Positions 27,136-36,412 of a DNA stretch of 64,000 nt are shown piece after piece. The notes beneath the pieces are model-generated. The model was not told the origin of the DNA. It ran no database searches and saw only the letters and a list, made by a program, of their open reading frames with translations. Made by a program: the position numbers and the translations under genes. Each line of letters opens with the position of its first letter. Positions within the stretch are counted from its first letter, which is position 1. The DNA comes from JAHDFB01 sp965658745 (lineage in GTDB: Bacteria > Bacteroidota > Bacteroidia > Chitinophagales > Saprospiraceae): NCBI GenBank assembly GCA_965658745.1, contig CBFHTK010000008.1, forward strand, positions 84,865 through 148,864, given 5' to 3'.

Positions 27136-30100
27136 TTCTATAATTATTGTAAAGATCAATTAGGTTCAATTTGTTCAAATCAAATGTAAAACTTACTCTA
27201 CTAAAATAATTGCCAGGCTGTGCAACACGAATATTTTCTGACTGAAAAATCGGGAAATAAACATTTACAAAGTCGAGTCCATTAAACATAATTCCTCCAC
27301 TATAAATCGTCTCAAATTCATGTCCAATGCTCGTTGGTCTGTTTGACATATAGCCTCCATAATCAAAATAAAGTTTGAATAGTGATGGTATTCTTTTTAT
27401 TGGAATATCGGTTACTAAATTCACTGCAAAAGCAGCTTGGTCAGATTGTCCCAAATGATTAGCACTTACATCTTGACCCGCAACCTTAAAAGCTCCGAAT
27501 CTTTGTCCAACTTGATTTGCATTTACACCACCCTGCATATCTCGTCCAAAGAAATAGTCTTCAAAAGCATGATCTGCGTCGGCAGTATGAATCAAATTGA
27601 TGTTATTATTAACTCCACCATATGAGGCATTATTCCCGGTTGTATTGTCAAACTCCGTATAAGGAAAAACTGCACCATAAAAACGGACAGACAAGTTCTT
27701 TTTCTTCATAAAAGCATAAGTCTGTTTAGCTTCTAGATCTAAACGAACAGATTGTAATCTCTCGTCGGGAAGTATATTTTCATAATTTGCATATTCAGCG
27801 GAAAATGAGGCCTCAAAAGGAGCAAGTACAGAAGCGTGCTGAATATCATAACTTGCTTTAGTATAAATATTATCTGCTGTTGTTTCACCAGTATCACCAA
27901 ATTTATCGACATTACTAATTCGTACAAATGTATTCTTAAGCTCCACTTTTGAGGTCCATAAAGAACCTTCACCATGCATAAGATGAAAAGTAACAGATGG
28001 TGTGATCGTTCCATAATCTGCTCGATTCTCAAGTCCGAGATCTTGTCCCAAACTAAATTGCTTTGAACCAAGCTTATAGCTTACTCTTTGCAGGGCGCCT
28101 TTATGTACTACTTGGTCATATTGCAATAGCGCAGTACCAACAATCTTTTGACTATTGAATCCATACATGGTGTTAGCCACAAACTTCAATCTTGGATAAG
28201 GTAAAGACAGATTGTTCAAGTGGAGTCCTGCCATAAAACCATCATTTACATTGTATCCAAGAGCAGGTAAAAGATATAACTGCTTTTTATCCATCCGATC
28301 AAATCCCGTAGCGTAACCAATTTTTGGCATATTAATGCCTTTGGATTTTTTGTAGTTATTATCCATATTCCAGTCAAGCATCGTGTAAGACGAATCAACT
28401 ACAAAATAATCGTAATCACCATTTGGAAAATCTACTACATTGGAGGATTCTACTGAATCGTACCACTTTGTTTCCACTGCCGTTGCTTTCTTGTATGCGG
28501 TGATAGGAAACGGTGCATTCACATCTCCCGTATTCTTTATTTTAATCTTGTAATTTTCACCTTCTTGCTTAATATTGGATATCTTGTAATTTACTTCATC
28601 CGAGCTATAGATAAAACCATCGAAAAACCAACTCAAATCCTCGCCTGATTCTTTATTGAAATGTGCAATTACATCGTCTGGACCAGGATGTTTGAATTCC
28701 CACTTATCGTACAAGCTATGCATGATCTTATCAAATCGTTCAACGCCCAAATACTGCTCTAGAAATTCGAACGCAAGGGCCGGCTTTTCGTAACAACTTA
28801 GAAAATAATTGATATTACTAAACTCAGCAGAGTGTAATGATGGATCTTGCGCATGTCCTCTCTTCATCTGTGCACGTAGAATGAATTGCATAGCACTTGT
28901 TGGAAGATTACCAACTATACGCTCAGGAAGCCCCATGGTCATGGGTGCATCATAGTACAATTGATCATAGCGATGATCATAGTAAGAATTTAATCCCTCA
29001 TCCAACCATGGATGGTCTCGCTCATTAAATCCAAGGATCCCGTAGAACCAATTATGTCCAACTTCGTGCGTGATCACTCCATCCAGAGCTTGCGGTTGGC
29101 CCATAGCGCCAATAACCGTAATCATAGGATATTCCATTCCTCCTCCAGCACTAAGTGCACTCTGTACAGCAGTAGCATGTGGATATGGATAATTCCCAAC
29201 TTTTTCAGAGTAAAACTTAACGGAACGATCCACGTAGCCTAAAGCATCTTGCCACATACTTTTTTCTGTATCGGTGTAAAATACATATGTATCTACGTAC
29301 TTACCGTTGCTTAATGTTACCTGACCTTTCTCAACATAAAATCTCTTATCCGCAAACCAACCGAAGTCATGGACGTTTTCTGCCAAATAACGTATGGTTT
29401 TCATTTTGGAGCTTGACTCCGGAAAAGAATTATCACGAATCGAATCCTGTGCCCTAGCTTTGGTTTCCTTCATTTTCTCTTCTAAGAACAAAATTTCTGA
29501 TTCATTCTGTAAAACACCAGTTGAAGCAACAACATAATTCTCCGGCAGTGTAATCGTAACATCATACGACCCAAACTCTGAATAAAACTCTCCTTGATTC
29601 AAGTAGGGCATTGGGTGCCAACCATCTCGATCATATACAGCAGGCTTAGGAAACCATTGAGTCATCTGGTATGAAGTTCCTACATGACCCAAACGGCTAA
29701 ATGACGCTGGAATTTTCAACTTCAATGGAGTCGAAATTGTTACTTGGCCTTCAGGCTTTAGACTTTCTGGCAAGATAATAAATACGATATCTGGATTATT
29801 TTCGTAGTACTGATGTTGAACCGATTTTCCATCTACTTTAAAATGAAGTGCTTCAAAGTTCCCTCTGCTAGAATCTTGTGCATAGTGAAACTTAGTGTTT
29901 TTATTTTTTAGCTGTTGCTTTGCAAAAGCGGTGGTCCGATCTTTGTAAGCATTTGCCCAAAGATGTATGAAGATAGTGTCCAACACATCTGGAGAATTAT
30001 TGATATAGTCCATTGAGATGCTACCATCCAATCGATGCTTCACATCGTCCAAACTTACATCGATGGTTGTATTTACCGTCTGTTGAAAATATGGTTCGAA

Positions 30101-30280
30101 AGACTTCTTTGAAGAGGCTCGATTGACCATTTGTGCATTAATCGCATTTGAAGTAATCAAAAAGCACACAATAATCAAGCAAATAGAATGTCCAATCGTA
30201 GAAATTCTATTACTTTTAGTGTGATGAAAGGAGAAAAAGGTCTCTGAATGCTTTACTAATCTGGTCATCATCTGTTTCAA
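27131..30280 (-). CDS. secreted or envelope M1 family metallopeptidase (aminopeptidase N-like)
   Basis: 1049 residues. The zinc site is HEVGHNWFYG (HExxH at about 405-409) with the third ligand in WLDEGLNSYYDHRY; the substrate-binding motif reads GGGMEYP. The N-terminus has a long positively charged segment, then a hydrophobic signal (ICLIIVCFLITSNAINAQ), so it is exported. The N-terminal beta-domain covers about 55-300 and the catalytic domain 300-600. The last 380 residues are strand-rich and end in FDLNKLNLIDLYNNYRI, which looks like an outer-membrane beta-barrel, so the peptidase may be fused to its own anchor. It is divergent from the lipoprotein gene at 30302. Confidence 0.88.
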   Translation of the reverse strand: MKQMMTRLVKHSETFFSFHHTKSNRISTIGHSICLIIVCFLITSNAINAQMVNRASSKKSFEPYFQQTVNTTIDVSLDDVKHRLDGSISMDYINNSPDVLDTIFIHLWANAYKDRTTAFAKQQLKNKNTKFHYAQDSSRGNFEALHFKVDGKSVQHQYYENNPDIVFIILPESLKPEGQVTISTPLKLKIPASFSRLGHVGTSYQMTQWFPKPAVYDRDGWHPMPYLNQGEFYSEFGSYDVTITLPENYVVASTGVLQNESEILFLEEKMKETKARAQDSIRDNSFPESSSKMKTIRYLAENVHDFGWFADKRFYVEKGQVTLSNGKYVDTYVFYTDTEKSMWQDALGYVDRSVKFYSEKVGNYPYPHATAVQSALSAGGGMEYPMITVIGAMGQPQALDGVITHEVGHNWFYGILGFNERDHPWLDEGLNSYYDHRYDQLYYDAPMTMGLPERIVGNLPTSAMQFILRAQMKRGHAQDPSLHSAEFSNINYFLSCYEKPALAFEFLEQYLGVERFDKIMHSLYDKWEFKHPGPDDVIAHFNKESGEDLSWFFDGFIYSSDEVNYKISNIKQEGENYKIKIKNTGDVNAPFPITAYKKATAVETKWYDSVESSNVVDFPNGDYDYFVVDSSYTMLDWNMDNNYKKSKGINMPKIGYATGFDRMDKKQLYLLPALGYNVNDGFMAGLHLNNLSLPYPRLKFVANTMYGFNSQKIVGTALLQYDQVVHKGALQRVSYKLGSKQFSLGQDLGLENRADYGTITPSVTFHLMHGEGSLWTSKVELKNTFVRISNVDKFGDTGETTADNIYTKASYDIQHASVLAPFEASFSAEYANYENILPDERLQSVRLDLEAKQTYAFMKKKNLSVRFYGAVFPYTEFDNTTGNNASYGGVNNNINLIHTADADHAFEDYFFGRDMQGGVNANQVGQRFGAFKVAGQDVSANHLGQSDQAAFAVNLVTDIPIKRIPSLFKLYFDYGGYMSNRPTSIGHEFETIYSGGIMFNGLDFVNVYFPIFQSENIRVAQPGNYFSRVSFTFDLNKLNLIDLYNNYRI

Positions 30281-30301
30281 ATTTTTATAAAGAAAAATTC
30301 T

Positions 30302-30886
30302 ATGCTTAGGTATCTAGCTACAATAATAATTCTTATCGGGCTAATTTCCTGCAAAGCTCGACAAAAGACCTTGAAACTAGACGAAGCGCAGCAATCTCAA
30401 AATATTTCACTCGATTTCCCGTATGATGTGCTGGGATATTGGGAAGGACAATTGGAAATTTATGGAGTAGATAGCCTTCTTCAAACGGTCCCTATGGCTG
30501 TTTTAATCGATGAAACGCTAGACCCTGTTGTATTTCAATGGGAATTAATATACAATCCTGGGGACCAAGAAGACAGACGTCCATACCTATTACTCATGCA
30601 CAATAAGGAACGTAATCATTACAAAATCGATGAAGACAACGGAATTATCTTAGACTGTTTTCTTTTTGAAAATAAGCTGATTTCTACTTTTGATGTAGGA
30701 GGTACGCTTCTTACGACGATGAATACATTCCTTGAAGATGACATGGTTTTTGAAGTAATCGCAGGTCCTATTGAAATCATTAATACTACAGGTGACATGA
30801 AAGTAAATGAAAATATTGTTCCTCCTGTTAATTCCTATCAAACAAAAACATACCAAAGAGCAGTTCTCAAAAGGATCCGAGGCTAG
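30302..30886 (+). CDS. lipoprotein, unknown function
   Basis: 194 residues. The signal MLRYLATIIILIGLISC has the lipid-modified Cys at residue 17. The mature part (from about residue 40: FPYDVLGYWEGQLEIYG) has a G-x-W-x-G type opening and alternating strands, like small lipocalin or fatty-acid-binding barrels, but I cannot assign a family. It starts 22 bp from the divergent M1 peptidase gene. A 24-bp imperfect repeat begins right after its stop. Confidence 0.7.
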   Translation: MLRYLATIIILIGLISCKARQKTLKLDEAQQSQNISLDFPYDVLGYWEGQLEIYGVDSLLQTVPMAVLIDETLDPVVFQWELIYNPGDQEDRRPYLLLMHNKERNHYKIDEDNGIILDCFLFENKLISTFDVGGTLLTTMNTFLEDDMVFEVIAGPIEIINTTGDMKVNENIVPPVNSYQTKTYQRAVLKRIRG

Positions 30887-30948
30887 CTTCGGATCCGCTC
30901 AGCTACCTTTCTTCGGCTCCGCTGAGCTAACTTGTTTCGGCTACACTA
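30887..30948. repeat. 24-bp imperfect tandem repeat, 2.5 copies
   Basis: Copies begin at 30887, 30911 and 30935 with the core TTCGGCTCCGCT-AGCTA; copies 1 and 2 share 20 of 24 bases, and copy 3 decays after 14 bases. It is GC-rich against an AT-rich background, located between convergent genes. Similar TTCGGCTCCGCTCAGC-type units are scattered in many Bacteroidota genomes. Confidence 0.65.
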
Positions 30949-30998
30949 TATGCCTACAGTTCGATTTCTATTTTCCTTAGTAAATCACAGAGCATAGT

Positions 30999-31976
30999 CT
31001 ACTGGTTGCTTACTTTCATCAAGAGCAATGAGCTTACGCCAAAAATAGCGGGAACTAATAAGTTGAGCAGCCACATAGCATAACTACTTAATACAAGTGA
31101 GGCCTCTTGTTGTGTTATCGAAGCAAATACAAAAACAGCAATTGAACCTCTTATTGTAAATTGCAACAGAGGCGTTAACGGCAAAAGAGACTGAATTGCA
31201 AATATCAACGCAACTCCTGCTAAATACTGAATCGGCTGAATCTCGATCCCAAAAGCCAAAAGAATTAAAATGTACTGAGCGGCATAAACAGCATATCTTA
31301 ACAATGAAAAAATTACGATCCTAATATTAGCTTCAAAAGTCAAGCGATTCGTTTGACTTTCTAATTGAGAAGGAATCCATTTTTTAATAAAAGAGATCCT
31401 AACTAGTTTTCCTACAAGCCAAGGTAATTGCATATAAGCCACAAATATTGCAATGAGAACGGCAGAACCGAATGCGTAAATGAGTACATCATTGATATCT
31501 GCAAAACCAGTTAGAGTCGGCGATAAAATTAAATAGCCCCAAATACCGATTCCGATATTCACTAGATTTTGTGCTAGACTGCATCGAAAAACGCCTAGAG
31601 CTCCGGATACTTGATACTCTTTGGGCAGATAAATAACGCGGCCTCCATATTCTCCAATACGACCTGGAGTGACGATGCCCAAACTAATTCCTTGAAAGAC
31701 ATAAAGAAAAGCCTTGCCTATAGTTAGCTTAACAATACCTCTCAAACTTGATTGCCATTTTTTGCTTTCAAGCAACCAATTCAAAGGCATCAATAACACT
31801 GCAATGCTAAAAAGCAAAAAGGAGTGCGCTTCATTAATCGAACTCAACTCACTAATAAACGAACTAAGTTTGATGTCTCGATAAACAAATCGGTACAGAA
31901 TAATAGCTAGAATAAGCCAAGCGAATGCTTGGATGATTCTACCTCTTCTACTTTTATTTTTGGGGACGCTGCTCAA
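30999..31976 (-). CDS. flippase-like integral membrane protein (UPF0104 / LPG synthase TM-domain family)
   Basis: 325 residues with about eight membrane helices. The family signature GIVTPGRIGEYGGRVIYLP (about residues 115-133) is clear and matches the lysylphosphatidylglycerol-synthase transmembrane region family, whose stand-alone members have poorly known lipid-related roles. No aminoacyl-transfer domain is present. It is divergent from ruvC with 48 bp between start codons. Confidence 0.8.
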   Translation of the reverse strand: MSSVPKNKSRRGRIIQAFAWLILAIILYRFVYRDIKLSSFISELSSINEAHSFLLFSIAVLLMPLNWLLESKKWQSSLRGIVKLTIGKAFLYVFQGISLGIVTPGRIGEYGGRVIYLPKEYQVSGALGVFRCSLAQNLVNIGIGIWGYLILSPTLTGFADINDVLIYAFGSAVLIAIFVAYMQLPWLVGKLVRISFIKKWIPSQLESQTNRLTFEANIRIVIFSLLRYAVYAAQYILILLAFGIEIQPIQYLAGVALIFAIQSLLPLTPLLQFTIRGSIAVFVFASITQQEASLVLSSYAMWLLNLLVPAIFGVSSLLLMKVSNQ

Positions 31977-32024
31977 ACTTGCTTTGACTTCGTTTATCTT
32001 TACGCAAAAGTAATAGGATTATTG

Positions 32025-32621
32025 ATGCGATTAATCGAAAACAAGATTTTAGGTGTAGATCCAGGGACCAATCTCCTAGGATACGGAATATTGAAATTTG
32101 AAGGCAATCACTTGGAGGTAGAAGCTATGGGAGTACTACATTTATCTAAGCATCCTGATCATGTAACTAAATTAAAGGAAATTTTTCTTCAACTTCAAGA
32201 AATCATTGAAACCTATTTGCCGGCAACCTTGGCTATTGAGGCGCCGTTTTTCGGTAAGAATGTACAATCCATGTTGAAATTAGGTAGAGCTCAAGGTGTT
32301 GCGATGTCAGCAGGTATGACTATGGGACTGGATATCCATGAATTCAGTCCAAAATCCATTAAGAAAGCTGTTACTGGGAATGGGAATGCCTCTAAAGAAC
32401 AAGTTGCAGCCATGATGGGTCAGATTCTAAAAGTCAAATTTGTAGATGAATACCTAGATGCAACAGACGCACTTGCCGCAGCAATGACTTTTTACAACAC
32501 GAAAGATCGTATCAATCTCTCGCCTTCTAAATCTCAAAATAAAATTCCAAAGTCTAAAGGCAAAAAGCATAGTTCGTGGGAAAGCTTCGTTAAGGAGAAT
32601 CAAGGAAGAGTCCGAAAATAA
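32025..32621 (+). CDS. ruvC: crossover junction endodeoxyribonuclease RuvC
   Basis: 198 residues. It cleaves Holliday junctions with RuvAB. The start chosen, MRLIENKILGVDPGT, puts the first catalytic Asp at residue 12; an upstream ATG at 31929 would add 32 non-homologous residues overlapping the divergent gene. The second acid is in LAIEAPFFGKN, and the final pair is in DATDALAAAM. The C-terminal 35 residues are basic (KSQNKIPKSKGKKHSSWESF), an extension beyond the core. No ruvA or ruvB is nearby. Confidence 0.95.
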   Translation: MRLIENKILGVDPGTNLLGYGILKFEGNHLEVEAMGVLHLSKHPDHVTKLKEIFLQLQEIIETYLPATLAIEAPFFGKNVQSMLKLGRAQGVAMSAGMTMGLDIHEFSPKSIKKAVTGNGNASKEQVAAMMGQILKVKFVDEYLDATDALAAAMTFYNTKDRINLSPSKSQNKIPKSKGKKHSSWESFVKENQGRVRK

Positions 32622-32663
32622 AGAAGCTCTTTTTACCCTCCCTAACCATTCAAAGAAACTTCC

Positions 32664-35102
32664 CTAGAAGTCAATTCTGTAATAAAACAATGGTAGGAAT
32701 CCCAATTGATAATCTTCACGTTGAAAGTCAACACTTGGATCTGGCACATAAGTTAATGTCAAGATATTCCTGGTGTTGAAGATATTGACAAAATCGATCG
32801 CTATCTCATGGGTAATTTTATTTGTGTTAAAACGATAATTTACTTTTGCATCAGTTCGAAAGTACGGTCTAAATTGATATTCATTTAAATTTTCATTATT
32901 CAAGTATACAATTTCTTGATTAGCTACTGATGCGGGCTCATCTACATCACCATATCTTCTACCTCCAGCAGCAGTAATCTTACCTCCTAAATTCAGCGAT
33001 GAGCGCTTGAATTTAAATTCTTTTGCAAAGAGCGTGTTAACTGTGTAGTTACCATTGAATGTTGTATTTCTCCATATGTCATCACTACCTTTATACTCAG
33101 CCTTGTACAGAGACGTAGTTACAAGAAAAAAGTAGTTATTACTAAATGCTCTTTCCATTGTCAACTCGATACCGTAATTTCTACCAATTCCTGTATTTTC
33201 CAGTTTGGAAGGAAACAACCTTGAAAATCCAGAGCCAGCATTAATTAATGAGAAGCCAGATGAAACCATTTCCACTGGAACATTATTCAAATATTGATAA
33301 TAAGTTTCAATTTTCATCCTTGCCGCTCGCCCGATATTCAAGTCATATCCCAATACAGCATGATTGTTTCTTGTAAGCCCCATTCCACTATTATAGGTAG
33401 TGACCGATCCATCCGGATTGGAATCTCCGTAGTAGTACAGATAATTTGATTGGGTTTGGGAATGAACACCTAAACCAAATGAAAGCTTCTGTCGATCGTC
33501 AATTTGATAGGCTAGACCTAGTCTCGGTTCAAATGGAGACAAGCTATTTTCATTAATACTGTAATAGAGTGCGGTCAAACCACCAGTTGCTGTTAGCTTC
33601 TGACTCACGCGATACTTGAATTGCACATAAGGCTGAACAAGCACATTGATGGCGTCAGAATTCCACCTAGTTGTGTAAGGACTAAGGTTAACCTGCGATG
33701 GGTCTGGATTATCTGGATTTTGGAACGTAACGTTTCGAACGCTATCGATATAACGTAGATCAAAAGCATCAAAGTTTATCCCTGCTTTCATTGATAATCG
33801 TCGGTTTAACTTACGATTGATATATCCGTATGCCGAGTACTTATTTTCACGAAAAGTGTAATCAAGAATCGGAGGCAAGGAATCGATCACATACATATTA
33901 TCGACTTCTCGACGTACGATGTAATTGTGATTGGCATCAATCTGAGAATGTGAAGCGGCGATACCCACCTTAACAAATGTATTCTCGTCAATTGGTTGAG
34001 TATAAGTTGCTCCCACGATTCCCATCCGAGATGAAAAATATTGATCTCTATCATTACTACCAAAAATTAGAGTTGTGGTGTCAGGCACTAAATCTTCACT
34101 TAGTACAATATCGATTGTACTCGTTCCCCCAATTCCAAAAACAGCTACGTTCGCTCCGTTTTTCAGTGGAAAATTTAGTCTAAATGCACCATCTTGATAT
34201 TGAGGAATAGCATCAGTACCCACGTTAATTCCTAGAAATTGGAATAACTGCAGCGTCGAATATCTATACGTTGCAAGGTACGATGCTTTAGATTTCTTTG
34301 AGAGCGGCCCTTCCGCCATTAGCTCAGTACCCAAAAACCCCAACTGTCCGCTGAATTCGTGTTTCTCATTATTTCCGTTGCGCATGCGTAGATCAAATAC
34401 ACCGGCAATTCCATTTCCATATTCTGCGGGGAAAGCCCCTGTGAAGAAGTCACTATTCTTTAAAAACTTATTATTGAGAATTGTGACTGGACCACCTCCG
34501 GTTCCTGGAATTGAAAAGTGGTTTGGGTTTGGAATATTAATACCCTCCAAACGCCACAAAACGCCTTGCGGAGAATTACCTCTAATTATAATATCGTTTC
34601 TAGAATCATCAGCACCTTGAACACCTGCAAAATTGCTTGCCATCCTAGCAGGCTCTCCTCTCGATCCTGCATACCGGTCAGTCTCTTGCACTGAGAATTC
34701 ACGTGCACTGACTATCGCCATATCATTCACCGTTTCACCTGCTTTTCTTGCAACAATCTCAACCTCCGCAATTTCTTCAAAAGCTTCCGACATTTTGACT
34801 TCGAGAATATTCTCTTTACCAGAATTGACAATTAAGTCTGGAAGCACAAAATCTTGATAACCTAAGTAGCTACAAGTCACTACTGCTCGACCAACAAGAA
34901 CATTGTCAACTCTGAAAACACCTTCCACATCAGTGGTTGCAGTTTTTTGCACCCCAGACTGGTCTACAACTATAACTGCAACTCCTATCAGTGGGAATTG
35001 CGATTCGCTATCAACAACTTGGCCACGAACTGTCTGTGTTGGCTGTGCATATGCCATGAAGGACATAAGTACTGCGACGCATACTACTAGTAGATTTTTC
35101 AT
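32664..35102 (-). CDS. TonB-dependent receptor with carboxypeptidase-regulatory-like domain
   Basis: 812 residues: signal peptide 1-19 (MKNLLVVCVAVLMSFMAYA), a CarboxypepD_reg-like domain at about 24-110 (VRGQVVDSESQFPLIGVAV), a plug at about 125-240 (NDIIIRGNSPQGVLWRLEGI) and a beta-barrel to the end, ending in FYYRIDF with terminal Phe. No SusD-like partner is adjacent, so it is not a polysaccharide locus of SusCD type. The substrate is unknown; siderophores, peptides or sugars are possible. It converges with ruvC. Confidence 0.92.
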   Translation of the reverse strand: MKNLLVVCVAVLMSFMAYAQPTQTVRGQVVDSESQFPLIGVAVIVVDQSGVQKTATTDVEGVFRVDNVLVGRAVVTCSYLGYQDFVLPDLIVNSGKENILEVKMSEAFEEIAEVEIVARKAGETVNDMAIVSAREFSVQETDRYAGSRGEPARMASNFAGVQGADDSRNDIIIRGNSPQGVLWRLEGINIPNPNHFSIPGTGGGPVTILNNKFLKNSDFFTGAFPAEYGNGIAGVFDLRMRNGNNEKHEFSGQLGFLGTELMAEGPLSKKSKASYLATYRYSTLQLFQFLGINVGTDAIPQYQDGAFRLNFPLKNGANVAVFGIGGTSTIDIVLSEDLVPDTTTLIFGSNDRDQYFSSRMGIVGATYTQPIDENTFVKVGIAASHSQIDANHNYIVRREVDNMYVIDSLPPILDYTFRENKYSAYGYINRKLNRRLSMKAGINFDAFDLRYIDSVRNVTFQNPDNPDPSQVNLSPYTTRWNSDAINVLVQPYVQFKYRVSQKLTATGGLTALYYSINENSLSPFEPRLGLAYQIDDRQKLSFGLGVHSQTQSNYLYYYGDSNPDGSVTTYNSGMGLTRNNHAVLGYDLNIGRAARMKIETYYQYLNNVPVEMVSSGFSLINAGSGFSRLFPSKLENTGIGRNYGIELTMERAFSNNYFFLVTTSLYKAEYKGSDDIWRNTTFNGNYTVNTLFAKEFKFKRSSLNLGGKITAAGGRRYGDVDEPASVANQEIVYLNNENLNEYQFRPYFRTDAKVNYRFNTNKITHEIAIDFVNIFNTRNILTLTYVPDPSVDFQREDYQLGFLPLFYYRIDF

Positions 35103-35385
35103 ATTGTTTTGATTATGGATCGGAATAATTTCGTTTTCTTATTGATCAAAGTATGGTTTAAATCTAAGTTAAAGTGCTTAAAATTCGAGGTTTTTCAACT
35201 AAAATCTAGATACTAATAATTCTGATTGTAAGCCTTTTTCAAGATTGAATAGGGACTTACGTCCAAAATGTATTGCAATTCTTTCACCTTATCACAATAG
35301 TAAGAAAAGTTAAGGTGGAGAAAATTGACGTTTAGTAAAAAATCATATAGAAAATTATACTATATGGGGAATCCAAAGATTCTTA

Positions 35386-36330
35386 TCAAAGAAATCTTCC
35401 AAAGGACATACGAACAAAGCCACCTCTTAATCTAGTATGGTAAAGCTTCTCTGGAGTTGAGTCTGCAGTATATTCAGCAGTCATCGCTATGTAGTAATCC
35501 GAAAAATAGTGGACTATGGAGCCCATAAATCTAGGTAGTGGTACATATCGAAAGCTACTAGTACGATCAATTTCTTGCATCTCATTGGTATCTTTGCGAA
35601 CAGAAGAGACAAATTCTACGCCAGTCGTAGCCATGATATTGGCACAAAACGACTTATATACTAGAGAATATGAATACCCTCCACCCAACATATACCTGTA
35701 AGTATTAACTCTATCAAAATCTAACCGATCTTCCTCCCACTCTTCCCACTGCGCTTCTGGCAAGTGCCACCAAGTTCCGTCAAACTGCCCAGCCAATAAC
35801 CAACTGCCAACCGACTTATTCTGCCGCTCAAAAAAGCTGTAAGCTGCAGACATTGAAAGTTTGTCTTTATTGAAGCCATAAACAAGGAGAGCATTTGCTT
35901 GAGCTATATACGCTTCCTTAGGAGCGGCAAATAATCTATCGAAAGAAGTAATCAAAGACTCTTCAGAAAGTGACACAAATTGAGCATTCAATTGACCGTA
36001 AAAGTGCGTAGGATATGCTCTAGCAGTAACGCTGTAAGTAGCTGGCCTAATACCAGTATTGCGAATATTATCAATGATAGGAACCGATAAAACACTAGAA
36101 AGCCACTTATATCTTAATCTAATTCCAGCCAATAGTGCCTCGTCATGAATTACAAAATGCTCGTCGTTATTCAAAGCTAAGATTGCATTATTATTTCGAT
36201 ACTTTAAGTGCACACCAAAAGTAAAAGTCTCTGCTGTTTCATCAATATACACACTATCCTTTTGAGCACTTAGAACTACGTAACTAAGAGCAAAAAGCAA
36301 TACAAATAAGATTTTAAGAAGGGTACTCAT
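35386..36330 (-). CDS. outer-membrane barrel protein, DUF4421-like
   Basis: 314 residues. Signal peptide residues 1-22 (MSTLLKILFVLLFALSYVVLSA). The mature chain alternates strands and turns (HLKYRNNNAILALNNDE, AGIRLRYKWLSSVLSVPI), ending GFVRMSFGRFL with terminal hydrophobic residues, as expected for a barrel. Likeness to DUF4421 is from memory and moderate. It is monocistronic, 283 bp from the TonB receptor gene and 82 bp from rny. Confidence 0.65.
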   Translation of the reverse strand: MSTLLKILFVLLFALSYVVLSAQKDSVYIDETAETFTFGVHLKYRNNNAILALNNDEHFVIHDEALLAGIRLRYKWLSSVLSVPIIDNIRNTGIRPATYSVTARAYPTHFYGQLNAQFVSLSEESLITSFDRLFAAPKEAYIAQANALLVYGFNKDKLSMSAAYSFFERQNKSVGSWLLAGQFDGTWWHLPEAQWEEWEEDRLDFDRVNTYRYMLGGGYSYSLVYKSFCANIMATTGVEFVSSVRKDTNEMQEIDRTSSFRYVPLPRFMGSIVHYFSDYYIAMTAEYTADSTPEKLYHTRLRGGFVRMSFGRFL

Positions 36331-36412
36331 CGATATTATATAAACAAAGAAGAGACATACACTCTAAGGTACATGTCTCTTCTGATATTTTGGATTGTCA
36401 CTATTCAAGCTT

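Noticed and set aside
31929..32024. Extended N-terminus for RuvC from the first ATG
   Set aside because: The extra 32 residues lack RuvC character and overlap the divergent gene; MRLIENKILGVDPG is the canonical start.
35287..35319. CACCTTA/TAAGGTG inverted repeat upstream of the TonB receptor gene
   Set aside because: A 7-bp arm with a 19-base loop in AT-rich DNA is expected by chance; no second copy was noticed.
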